From the NCBI RefSeq assembly GCF_022763345.1, contig NZ_JALEGS010000093.1, positions 47,602 through 111,601 on the forward strand: a DNA stretch of 64,000 nucleotides. Direction: 5' to 3'. The DNA is from Phaeodactylibacter sp. GTDB lineage: Bacteria; Bacteroidota; Bacteroidia; Chitinophagales; Saprospiraceae. Numbering within the stretch: the first letter of the stretch is position 1; the number at the start of each line of letters is the position of its first letter. A program made the position numbers and the translations under genes. This document shows, one piece after another, positions 34,140 through 42,146 of this stretch. Under the pieces are notes generated by a model, which worked only from the letters and a program-made list of their open reading frames with translations, searched no databases and was not told the origin of the DNA.

Positions 34140-34554
34140 ATGAGAGTCGTTCTTGACACGAATAGCCTGCTGTAAGCATAGGGAGGTACTCAAAATACAG
34201 ACCAATATTTGATTCGTTATTGAAAGGGCGTATCCGACTTTTAGTTTCTACAGAAATCCTAAATGAATACAGATAAAAATTAGAAGAAAAACCAATCTTA
34301 CCGTAGCTGAAAACTTGTTGGACTTTATGGTTCGTTCTCCAGACGTAGAAAAAATTGAAGTCTACTTTAAATGGGCAATAATTACGCAAGATGAAGATGA
34401 TAATAAGTTTGTGGACTGTGCACTAAATGGCCGAGCCCATTACCTTGTGACTGACGATAAGCATTTCAGGGTTTTGAAACAAATAGGCTTCCCTCCAATC
34501 CAGGTTATTCGGACCAAAGATTTCCTGCTAGAGCTTACGAAGTCAGATGAGTAG
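34140..34554 (+). pseudogene. Broken PIN-family toxin gene
   Basis: Starts MRVVLDTNSLL, then a one-base deletion shifts the frame (CTGCTG-TAAGC). The next frame gives SIGRYSKYRPIFDSLLKGRI, LLVSTEILNEYR, an in-frame TAA, KLEEK, then a second one-base loss. The last frame reads LLDFMVRSPDVEKIEVYFKW, DEDDNKFVDCALNGRAHYLV, DDKHFRVLKQIGF and stops at 34554. Two frameshifts plus one stop make it non-functional. It is homologous to the intact PIN gene at 26376-26798 and keeps the first Asp that copy has lost. Confidence 0.88.
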
Positions 34555-34683
34555 AAAGAAAACGGATAAATTATACTTATTTTATGGGGCTGCACATACA
34601 AGTTAATAACAAAAGCCCCTCCCGCCCACATCCATTCCGGCGTTTTTTCGTTACCTTACCAGTTGTAACCAAAACTCCTTCCA

Positions 34684-35145
34684 ATGGCTAGTTTTACACT
34701 CCAAATTAACGGTAAACCTCAAACGGTAGAGGCGGCACCAGAGACGCCACTGCTTTGGGTATTGCGCGACCATCTCCAAATGACCGGCACGAAGTACGGT
34801 TGTGGCATCGGTCAGTGCGGCGCTTGTACCGTTCACCTCAATGGCACTGCTATGCGGTCCTGTTCCCTGCCCGTATCAGCGGTAGGTGATAAAGCCATCA
34901 CGACCATCGAAGGGCTTTCCGAAAAAGGCGATCACCCGGTACAGCAGGCATGGCTCGAGCACGATGTGCCACAATGCGGTTATTGCCAGGCGGGCCAGAT
35001 TATGACGGCCTCTGCCTTCCTCGCCAATACGCCCAAGCCCACCGATGCGCAAATCGAAGCGGCTATGAACGGCAATCTCTGCCGGTGCGGTACCTACACC
35101 CGCGTGAAAGCAGCGGTCAAAACAGCTTCCGCTAAAATGGGCTAA
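34684..35145 (+). CDS. (2Fe-2S)-binding subunit of a xanthine-oxidase-family molybdenum hydroxylase (IorA-like)
   Basis: 153 residues. N-terminal plant-type ferredoxin domain with CGIGQCGACTVHLNG (three Cys of cluster I, plus Cys at RSCSLP), then a helical domain with CGYCQAGQIMTA and CRCGTY binding cluster II. Passes electrons from the molybdopterin subunit encoded 43 nt downstream. Closest to the small subunit of isoquinoline 1-oxidoreductase-type enzymes, which lack the FAD subunit. No signal peptide; it is probably exported in complex with its Tat-borne partner. Confidence 0.92.
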   Translation: MASFTLQINGKPQTVEAAPETPLLWVLRDHLQMTGTKYGCGIGQCGACTVHLNGTAMRSCSLPVSAVGDKAITTIEGLSEKGDHPVQQAWLEHDVPQCGYCQAGQIMTASAFLANTPKPTDAQIEAAMNGNLCRCGTYTRVKAAVKTASAKMG

Positions 35146-35188
35146 TGACCTGCACCTTCAACCTAATTCCTAAATCGAACTTCACATT

Positions 35189-37384
35189 ATGTCTACTATA
35201 AAAACTGCGGTTAACCGCAGATCCTTCCTGAAAGTCTCCGCTGCTGCCGGCGGCGGTATGCTCCTGGGCTTTGGCTGGCTGTCATCCTGCGCCCGCGAGC
35301 CCGAAACCGGACTGGAAATCCCGGAATCCTGGACTGACATCAACGCGTTCCTGAAAATCGGGGATAATGGCGTGGTGACTATCATGTCGCCCAATCCGGA
35401 AATCGGCCAGAATGTCAAGACCTCTATGCCCATGATCGTGGCCGAGGAACTCGATGTCGACTGGCAAAAAGTCGTGGTGGAACAAGCCGGGCTGGATACC
35501 GAAAAATTCACCCGTCAGGTGGCGGGCGGCAGCCAATCCATCCGTCAAAGCTGGAAAAGCCTCCGTACTGCCGGTGCGACTGCCCGGCGTATGCTTATGG
35601 AAGCAGCGGCCAAAGAATGGGATGTGCCTGTATCCGAACTGACCACTGAGCAGGGAACCATTCACCACAAAAGCAGCGGCAAATCCATTGGTTACGGTGC
35701 CGTGGCGACTGCAGCGGCTACCCTGGAAGTGCCCGAAGAGGTGGAACTAAAAGACCCTAAAGATTTCAAAATTATCGGCACCAGCCGCAAAAACGTGGAT
35801 GCCCAGGAGATCGTGACCGGCAAGCCGCTCTTCGGCCTGGATGTACAGAAAGAAGGCATGCGCATCGCCATGATTGCCCATCCGCCGGCCTTTGGGCAAA
35901 AGCTCAAATCGTTTAATGCAGAGGAGGTCCTCAATATGCCTGGCGTGGAGCAGGTCTTTGCCATTAATGCTGCACCGGAGGGGATCGAACTGCAGTGGTC
36001 GGATACCAACGCTTTCCCGGAACTGGTGGCTATTGTCGGCCGCTCTACCTGGGAGGTCATGCAGGCGAAGAAAGCCCTCAGCGTAGAGTGGGAAACTGCG
36101 GAATCTCCGGAGTCTTCTGCCGGCCACGAAGCCGCCCTGTCTGAGCTCATGGACAAAGCCGCCGATGAGCCCGCCCGCCGCGATGGCGATCCAGACAAAG
36201 CTTTCCAGGGCGCTGCCAAAGTGATTGAGCGGACCTACGCCGCACCATTCCTGGCGCACAATACCCTGGAGCCGATGAACTTCTACGCTAATGTGACGGC
36301 TGACAAGGCCGAACTCGAGGGCCCTATTCAAACCCCGGCTTCCCTGCGCAAGACCGTAGCGGCGCTGTTGGGCATGGAAGAAGCACAGGTCTCCATAATG
36401 CTGACCCGGATGGGTGGTGGTTTTGGCCGGCGCCTGTACGGCAACTTTGGTTCTGAAGCCGCGCTGATTTCCCAAAAAGCCGGCGTACCGGTCAAGCTCG
36501 TGTACACCCGTGAGGATGATATGACGCAGGGCACCTACCGCCCGGCCTACAAAGTGAAGTACCGTGCGGCGCTCGATGCGGACAATAAGCTGCTGGCCTT
36601 CCACGTGCGTGGGGCAGGGGTGCATGGCAGCCCGGTCTTTGAAAACCGTTTCCCTGCCGGTGCGGTAGCCCACTATCTGGCAGAGCACCATGACCTGGGC
36701 TCCAATATTTCCACCGGTGCCTGGCGGGCGCCCCGTTCCAACTTTATGGCCTACGCTGAGCAGGCTTTTATTGATGAGATTGCCGAAGTCACCGGGCAAG
36801 ACCCCATTGATTTCCGTTTGCAGCTGTTTGAAAAAGCACAGCAGTCGCCGGTTGGGGAGAACAACGATTACGATGCCGCCCGCTATGCCGGCGTACTAAA
36901 GCTGGTGAAGGAAAAAGCAGGCTGGGGCGAGCCCACACCGGGTCTGCACCGGGGCGTTTCGGCCTATTACTGCCACAACAGCTACGTGGCACAGGTGGTC
37001 GATGTGGAGATGCAAGGCAGCACCCCCCGGATCAAAAAAGTATGGTGCGCGGTGGACTGCGGTATTGTGGTCAACCCCGATGCCGCCCGCAACCAAATTG
37101 AAGGGGGCATCGTCGATGGCATCGGGCATGCGATGTACAGCGCCATCACCTTCAAAAACGGCAGCCCAGAGCAGCAAAACTTTGACCGTTACCGGTTGAT
37201 CCGCAACTCGGAGGCCCCACTGGAGATTGAGACCTTCTTTGTGGATAACGGCATTGATCCAACCGGGCTGGGCGAACCCTCCCTGCCGCCCATTCAGTCG
37301 GCTCTGGCTAATGCCCTGTACCGGGCTACCGGGCAGCGCATCTACCGGCAGCCATTCGTTTCAGAGAATGAAGTACTGGGGTAA
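35189..37384 (+). CDS. Molybdopterin-binding aldehyde/isoquinoline oxidoreductase subunit (IorB-like), Tat-exported
   Basis: 731 residues. Tat signal NRRSFLKVSAAAGGGMLLGF at 9-28, followed by LSSCARE, which could be a lipobox. The mature protein is the two-part Mo-binding region: GSQSIRQSWKSLR, MGGGFGRRLYG (MCD-cofactor loop), GAWRAPRSNFMAYA, CAVDCGIVVNPDAARNQIEG, and GLGEPSLPPIQSAL with the catalytic Glu near the C-terminus. It hydroxylates N-heterocycles or oxidises aldehydes in the periplasm; substrate cannot be fixed. Operon with the Fe-S subunit. No cofactor-insertion chaperone (XdhC type) nearby. Terminated by a strong hairpin. Confidence 0.92.
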   Translation: MSTIKTAVNRRSFLKVSAAAGGGMLLGFGWLSSCAREPETGLEIPESWTDINAFLKIGDNGVVTIMSPNPEIGQNVKTSMPMIVAEELDVDWQKVVVEQAGLDTEKFTRQVAGGSQSIRQSWKSLRTAGATARRMLMEAAAKEWDVPVSELTTEQGTIHHKSSGKSIGYGAVATAAATLEVPEEVELKDPKDFKIIGTSRKNVDAQEIVTGKPLFGLDVQKEGMRIAMIAHPPAFGQKLKSFNAEEVLNMPGVEQVFAINAAPEGIELQWSDTNAFPELVAIVGRSTWEVMQAKKALSVEWETAESPESSAGHEAALSELMDKAADEPARRDGDPDKAFQGAAKVIERTYAAPFLAHNTLEPMNFYANVTADKAELEGPIQTPASLRKTVAALLGMEEAQVSIMLTRMGGGFGRRLYGNFGSEAALISQKAGVPVKLVYTREDDMTQGTYRPAYKVKYRAALDADNKLLAFHVRGAGVHGSPVFENRFPAGAVAHYLAEHHDLGSNISTGAWRAPRSNFMAYAEQAFIDEIAEVTGQDPIDFRLQLFEKAQQSPVGENNDYDAARYAGVLKLVKEKAGWGEPTPGLHRGVSAYYCHNSYVAQVVDVEMQGSTPRIKKVWCAVDCGIVVNPDAARNQIEGGIVDGIGHAMYSAITFKNGSPEQQNFDRYRLIRNSEAPLEIETFFVDNGIDPTGLGEPSLPPIQSALANALYRATGQRIYRQPFVSENEVLG

Positions 37385-37390
37385 CAAAAC

Positions 37391-37416
37391 GGGCACCGGC
37401 GGGACCGGTGCCCTTC
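37391..37416 (+). terminator. Hairpin terminator after the molybdenum hydroxylase operon
   Basis: GGGCACCGG (37391-37399), loop CGGGA, CCGGTGCCC (37405-37413), then TTCT. Begins 7 nt after the stop. Weak T-tract. Confidence 0.75.
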
Positions 37417-37535
37417 TACGAATTAAAACAAAAAATAAAACTCAGGCGTGTGGGGTACCATGCGCCTTTTTCTTTGAGCGGGGAGCGCAGGAGCATAGCC
37501 TGCACCGCGCCCCCTTCAACTCAAAATAGTATGCT

Positions 37536-38018
37536 TTACCGCCGGGTGAGCAATATCTGCGCCTGCTCGAAATCAAGGATAGCATGGTTGCGGTGAAAAA
37601 AATCTGCGCCCAGTATGCCCGATATCTTATACCGTTTGGGAAGCTTGAAATCCTGAAGCAGGCTCAGGTCTGTGGTATAGAACCGGCAACCCCGCAGCCG
37701 TTCGCCCTGATAAGATACCCGGATATTCGAGGTGACCATGAACCGTGCTGTTCCGCCCAGGCCGTAGATTTTGCCCTGTCCGTTTTCCGGGTGGAAAGCA
37801 AAGTCAAGCCTTTCTGCCTCCTGCTGGTCGATCAGAGAAATACCGGAACCGGTATCGACAAGGAAGTAGGCATCCTGCCCATTTACCTGCAGCTGGGTAA
37901 GCAGTACCCGCCTGACTTGGTCTAATGCCAGCCTGAGGGTGTCTTGCTGCCCCTTGAGTACGGCAGTGCTGCTAAACAGGGATAAGAGGAGAACCAGGAA
38001 AAGGTCTTTCATAGTCAA
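37536..38018 (-). CDS. Exported retropepsin-like aspartic protease
   Basis: 160 residues; either the first Met or the Met at residue 3 is the start. Signal peptide LFLVLLLSLFSSTAVLKGQ. One retropepsin-like domain: AYFLVDTGSGISLID (catalytic DTG), a flap region IYGLGGTARFMV, and ISGILGADFFHRNHAILDFE, the usual hydrophobic closing motif. One DTG means a homodimer is needed for activity. Periplasmic; substrate unknown. Monocistronic, convergent with the terminator of the molybdenum operon. Confidence 0.83.
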   Translation of the reverse strand: MTMKDLFLVLLLSLFSSTAVLKGQQDTLRLALDQVRRVLLTQLQVNGQDAYFLVDTGSGISLIDQQEAERLDFAFHPENGQGKIYGLGGTARFMVTSNIRVSYQGERLRGCRFYTTDLSLLQDFKLPKRYKISGILGADFFHRNHAILDFEQAQILLTRR

Positions 38019-38221
38019 AGAGTCTGATGGTGATGGGCACGAAATTACAGTCCTTCAGAAGCCCGGGAAATAGTCAGTTCTGCGCTTTTTGAGCATATCA
38101 GTTTCAAAAGCCCGGAAATACAGTGTTCACGGAATACTGGAGGAGCAAAGCTTTAGGATCTGGACTGCACGATTTTTAGGCCTTCATTGTTAAATGGCAA
38201 AGATGATTTAACCTATTAGCT

Positions 38222-39628
38222 ATGATCAGTGAAAAACGATACCTCTACGAAGACATCTACCTTCAGGTCAAAACCCATATTCACCACGGTAATTACCGTC
38301 CAGGAGACAAGCTCAAATCGGTCCGGGTGTTTAGCCAGGAATTGGGTGTGAGCCCGACTACGATTTTCAATGCCTATTACAAGCTGGAGGCAGAAGGGCT
38401 GATTACGGCCCGGCCCAAACAAGGCTATTTTGTACAGGAACAACTGCCAAAGGCGGCTCCCGGTAATGGGGATGGAAGCCGAGCGGTAGCCAAGAAATCC
38501 CTGATTCAGGAGGTGGTGGAAGCATCCCGGCAACCGAGGTTGATTGACTTTTCCACGGGTGTGCCTGGCCCTGATTTGCTACCCGGAGACCGGATCCATA
38601 AAAGCATACGGAAGGCTTGTCAGGCGCACCCGGAAGTCTGTACCCGCTATCCAGACAGCCGTGGGTTGCCGGAGCTGCGCCGCAATATTTGCAAACTGGC
38701 GCTAAGCTGGGGGCGGGCTTTCCACGAGTCGGAGGTACTAATCACTGCCGGTTGTATGGAAGCCATGGCACTCAGCCTGCGCGCTTTAACCCGGCCCGGA
38801 GATACCGTTGCCATAAGTGATCCGGCATACTTTGGTACCCTGCGCCTCATGGAAGTACTCGGGTTGAAGGTACTGCCACTGCCCTCTAATGGGCCGGCAG
38901 GAACAACGACGCATGCACTCCGGGAAGCGATGGCATCAGGGCGTATTAAAGCGGTGGTGCTCATCCCCAATTTCAATAACCCCAACGGAGCGTTACTTTC
39001 CACAGCGGACAAGGAAGCTATTGCAGGTATTGCTGCCAGGTATCAGGTGCCAGTGATTGAGGATGATATCTATGGGGAACTGTTTTACGAGGGGCAGCGC
39101 CCGGTCAACATCAAGACCTTTGATAAGGAAGGCTGGGTGATTTACTGCAACTCGTTATCCAAAACTCTGACGCCGGGGCTGCGCATCGGCTGGGTAATTC
39201 CGGGGCGCTTTTACGAGGCCATATACGAACAGAAAATCGTGCACAATCTGTCTACTTCCGGCTTGTCCCAGGCTGCGCTTTCTTACTTTCTGGCAAAAGG
39301 TCGTTACGATAGCCACATGCGCCGCTTACGCCGGGAGATGCGGATACGGGTGGCACAGCATTTCAAGCTGATTGAACAGTTTATGGGGGACGTGGTTGAT
39401 ACCCATTTGCCGCCGGGTGGTTTGGTCGGTTGGCTGTCACTCCGGAACGGCAAAGACGGGATGGGAATTTACCGGAAGGCCCGGGCAGCAGGCATAGGCA
39501 TCGTTCCCGGTACGGTTTTTTCTCCAGGTGATCGGTACGATACCTTCCTTCGGATCAGCCTGGGGCTGCCCCTGACCGATGAACGTATATCGGCACTGGC
39601 GCAGCTTGGAAGGATCATCAGGGAGTAG
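38222..39628 (+). CDS. MocR-type PLP-dependent aminotransferase with GntR DNA-binding domain
   Basis: 468 residues. N-terminal winged helix of the GntR family (residues ~8-75: GDKLKSVRVFSQELGVSPTT), linker, then a fold-type I aminotransferase (~110-468) with NNPNG (252-256), IEDDIYGEL and the PLP lysine K314 in NSLSKTLTPGLRIGW. MocR proteins are regulators that sense an amine or PLP and often control a divergent gene, here possibly the retropepsin-like gene 200 bp away. Catalytic aminotransferases of the ARO8 type share the second domain. The last 11 bp overlap the convergent gene at 39618. Confidence 0.9.
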   Translation: MISEKRYLYEDIYLQVKTHIHHGNYRPGDKLKSVRVFSQELGVSPTTIFNAYYKLEAEGLITARPKQGYFVQEQLPKAAPGNGDGSRAVAKKSLIQEVVEASRQPRLIDFSTGVPGPDLLPGDRIHKSIRKACQAHPEVCTRYPDSRGLPELRRNICKLALSWGRAFHESEVLITAGCMEAMALSLRALTRPGDTVAISDPAYFGTLRLMEVLGLKVLPLPSNGPAGTTTHALREAMASGRIKAVVLIPNFNNPNGALLSTADKEAIAGIAARYQVPVIEDDIYGELFYEGQRPVNIKTFDKEGWVIYCNSLSKTLTPGLRIGWVIPGRFYEAIYEQKIVHNLSTSGLSQAALSYFLAKGRYDSHMRRLRREMRIRVAQHFKLIEQFMGDVVDTHLPPGGLVGWLSLRNGKDGMGIYRKARAAGIGIVPGTVFSPGDRYDTFLRISLGLPLTDERISALAQLGRIIRE

Positions 39629-40901
39629 GCGGCCAGGATAAGCCAAAGTGCTGAAGCAGCATTTTTTCAAAAGTCTGTTCCTGGTCTAAGGGCGTAACCT
39701 GTTTTTGCCCCCCTTCCGTGAATTTCAGTTCCTGATCGGTGAGGGTGACCCGCTTGCCACCGGGGAAGGACTGTGTGATGAGCCGTTTGTTAGGAAAGGG
39801 CGACTCCGGCGAGGTTTGGTGGTACTGCGCCATGGCTGCATATTCTTCCATTCGCCTTGGTGTATCATCGAAGCGGTAGTTGGGCACCCATTGATCGTCT
39901 TGCCATTGACTTAAAAGATATTGATATTCATTCAGCTGCCGGATTTGAAAACACCCGGCATCATTTTCTACAGCAGCTCCGTCCTTTATGGCAATGGGGA
40001 AAAGCGACGCATTGCCAAAGCCTACATCGGCAAGCATGGGCCCTTCGGGTTGGTTGACCCAAATGGCCATATGGTCAAATGGAGGCCCGTATGCTTCCTT
40101 TTCCGGTGAGTAGACCTGTGCCTGAATCAGCTGCGCTTCATAGCCTAGCGTTCGCAGTACCCACCCAAAGAGCTGGTTCTGCTCGTAGCAAAAACCGCCC
40201 CGCCGGTGGTGCACAATCTTGCGGTAGACATCCTGCAACCGAATAGATATAGACCGGCCGAGATGGATGTCCAGGTTCTCAAAAGGGATGCTGTGGAGGT
40301 GGGCAGCTTGTATCGTGTTCAGGTCAGGCTTCGCATTTGGCGATAAGCCAATCCGTTCGAGGTAAGCAGGTAGCCCTCCGGTGGGCTTGCTGTAGATTAT
40401 ATTATCTCCCAACCGGTGGCTTTTATCATGACGGTCAAAACCCATGTAGCGCAGCAGGCTTATGGAAGGCGCATTATCCCGATGGGTAAAGGCATGGACC
40501 CACTCCAGTTGAAGCTGGTACCTGGCATAATCAAGAACGACAGCCATTGCTTCGCGCATGTAGCCATAGCCTTGTGCCTGTATCAGTAGCTCATACCCTA
40601 AATCAGCGGCAGTACGTTTTGTATTGAACCGCCACAGGCAGATGGTCCCAAGTGCCGAGTTGTCTGTTTTCGAAAGAATAGCCCAGTACAGGTATTTGCC
40701 CTGAGCAGTCCCCTCCAGTATCCAATCAATGAATTCAGCCGCTTCTGCGCGGGATTGCATGAGCGGGCGGTCGAGGTAGCGCCGAATCAAAGCATTGGAC
40801 CGAATTTGAAAAATCAGCTCCTCGTGGTCAGGAGAGAGTGGCCGAAGATAGAGCCGTTCGGTTTCCAGCCGCGTGCATTCAGAATAGGGTGTATGGTTCA
40901 T
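39618..40901 (-). CDS. Fusion of a GNAT acetyltransferase and an arylamine N-acetyltransferase
   Basis: 427 residues with two unrelated acyl-transfer folds. Residues 1-170 form a RimJ/RimL-type GNAT domain: LETERLYLRPLSPDHEELIF, LGYELLIQAQGYGYMREAMA (CoA loop QGYGYMREA), RDNAPSISLLRYMGF. Residues 175-427 form a complete arylamine N-acetyltransferase, with the catalytic triad Cys238 (RRGGFCYEQN), His277 (FDHMAIWV) and Asp292 (DVGFGN). GNATs acetylate amines via a ternary complex; NATs work through an acetyl-Cys. Both domains look intact. The fusion start is supported by a long continuous frame and no internal Met at the junction. Cytoplasmic; substrate unknown. Confidence 0.88.
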   Translation of the reverse strand: MNHTPYSECTRLETERLYLRPLSPDHEELIFQIRSNALIRRYLDRPLMQSRAEAAEFIDWILEGTAQGKYLYWAILSKTDNSALGTICLWRFNTKRTAADLGYELLIQAQGYGYMREAMAVVLDYARYQLQLEWVHAFTHRDNAPSISLLRYMGFDRHDKSHRLGDNIIYSKPTGGLPAYLERIGLSPNAKPDLNTIQAAHLHSIPFENLDIHLGRSISIRLQDVYRKIVHHRRGGFCYEQNQLFGWVLRTLGYEAQLIQAQVYSPEKEAYGPPFDHMAIWVNQPEGPMLADVGFGNASLFPIAIKDGAAVENDAGCFQIRQLNEYQYLLSQWQDDQWVPNYRFDDTPRRMEEYAAMAQYHQTSPESPFPNKRLITQSFPGGKRVTLTDQELKFTEGGQKQVTPLDQEQTFEKMLLQHFGLSWPPTP

Positions 40902-41026
40902 ATTGCCGGGTTTGTTTCTAAATTACAAACGAAAATTGAAACCACAACGATATTTCCGGTCTGGCCTGCCCGGTTTTTGCCGTACTGGTTGGGGCGCCAT
41001 AAGGTTTATGTTCCTAATTTTGGGAT

Positions 41027-41494
41027 ATGAAAAAGCATCATTACCAACTTCACCTACAGTGGACCGGCAACACCGGCAGCGGCACCCGGAACTACACCGC
41101 CTATAGCCGGGATTACGAAATCAACGCGCCTGGCAAGCCCACCTTATATGGCAGTGCTGACCCGGCATTCCGTGGCAATCCGGAACGCTACAATCCGGAG
41201 GAGATGCTCGTCGCTTCCCTTTCAGCCTGTCATAAGCTCTGGTACCTGCACCTTTGCGCCGAAGCGGGCATTACCATTGTGGCATATGAAGACGAGCCGT
41301 CCGGGCAAATGCTTCAAACGCCCGATGGAGGCGGTCATTTCGAATGGGTGGAGCTGCGCCCATTTGTGACCATTGTGGAAATCGCAAAACAGGAACAAGC
41401 GGAGGCGCTGCACGAGCGGGCACATCAGCTGTGCTTTATTGCGAATTCCTGTAATTTCAAGGTAAGTTGTAAGGCAAAAATCCAGGTGCAATGA
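41027..41494 (+). CDS. OsmC-family protein
   Basis: 155 residues. WTGNTGSGTRNYTAYSRDYE at the N-terminus, YNPEEMLVASLSACHKLWYL with the peroxidatic-type Cys, and C-terminal HQLCFIANSCNFKVSC with a second Cys in the position of the resolving residue. OsmC/Ohr proteins reduce organic hydroperoxides using thiols. Closest to the YhfA/OsmC-like branch with long loops rather than Ohr. Overlaps the flavodoxin-family gene by 4 nt (ATGA), so the two are translationally coupled, suggesting a shared role in redox stress. Confidence 0.87.
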   Translation: MKKHHYQLHLQWTGNTGSGTRNYTAYSRDYEINAPGKPTLYGSADPAFRGNPERYNPEEMLVASLSACHKLWYLHLCAEAGITIVAYEDEPSGQMLQTPDGGGHFEWVELRPFVTIVEIAKQEQAEALHERAHQLCFIANSCNFKVSCKAKIQVQ

Positions 41495-41982
41495 GAGGAG
41501 TGATCATCGTAGGCAGTGCCCGCCGGGATGGGGATACCGCCCGATTGGTCCAAATGCTGGCTCAATTGTCCGGCTGGCCAGTCATCGACCTTCATGATTA
41601 CAACATCAGCCACTATGATTATGAGCATGCCAACCGGGAGGACGACTACCTGGAGTTGATGCGGGCGCTTATCGCGCAGTACGACCTGTTTTTGCTGGCT
41701 ACTCCGGTGTATTGGTACGCCATGAGCGGTGTGATGAAAGTTTTCTTTGACCGGCTCACCGACCTGCTCACCATTGAGCAGGACCTGGGGCGGCAGCTCA
41801 GGGGCAAAGCTATGGCTGCCATCGCTGTTTCCATTGGCAATAATCTGGGTGAGGATTTCTGGCTGCCCTTTTCGAAGACCGCAGCATACCTGGGGATGGA
41901 ATACCGGGGGCATCTGCATACCCTTGCTGATGAGCTCCGGGAGGAGGAGTTGAACCGGTTCTTAAATAGCTTAGGAGGCTGA
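41491..41982 (+). CDS. NAD(P)H-dependent FMN reductase / flavodoxin-family protein
   Basis: 163 residues, flavodoxin-like fold: GSARRDGDTARLVQMLAQLS (phosphate loop), DLFLLATPVYWYAMSGVMKV (the FMN-binding PVYW motif), FDRLTDLL and GKAMAAIAVSIGN. Reduces FMN or quinones with NAD(P)H in the cytoplasm. Coupled to the upstream OsmC gene by a 4-nt overlap. It could supply reducing power or detoxify quinones; substrate unknown. Confidence 0.88.
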   Translation: MRGVIIVGSARRDGDTARLVQMLAQLSGWPVIDLHDYNISHYDYEHANREDDYLELMRALIAQYDLFLLATPVYWYAMSGVMKVFFDRLTDLLTIEQDLGRQLRGKAMAAIAVSIGNNLGEDFWLPFSKTAAYLGMEYRGHLHTLADELREEELNRFLNSLGG

Positions 41983-42146
41983 CGTATTGCGCTTCAGTTA
42001 GCTTTTGAAACAGTGGTTTTGTGTTCTTTCTGATTTTAGCAACCTGACATATGCCCACAATCCGGTTCGCGCCCGGCGGGGAATGCGGCTATCTTGGCAC
42101 CAATTCCGGATGCAGTAAAGTTACTGTCCGGTGAAAACGATTAGCT

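Noticed and set aside
35747..36799. Antisense frame over the molybdenum hydroxylase gene
   Set aside because: Same reason: shadow of a conserved enzyme gene.
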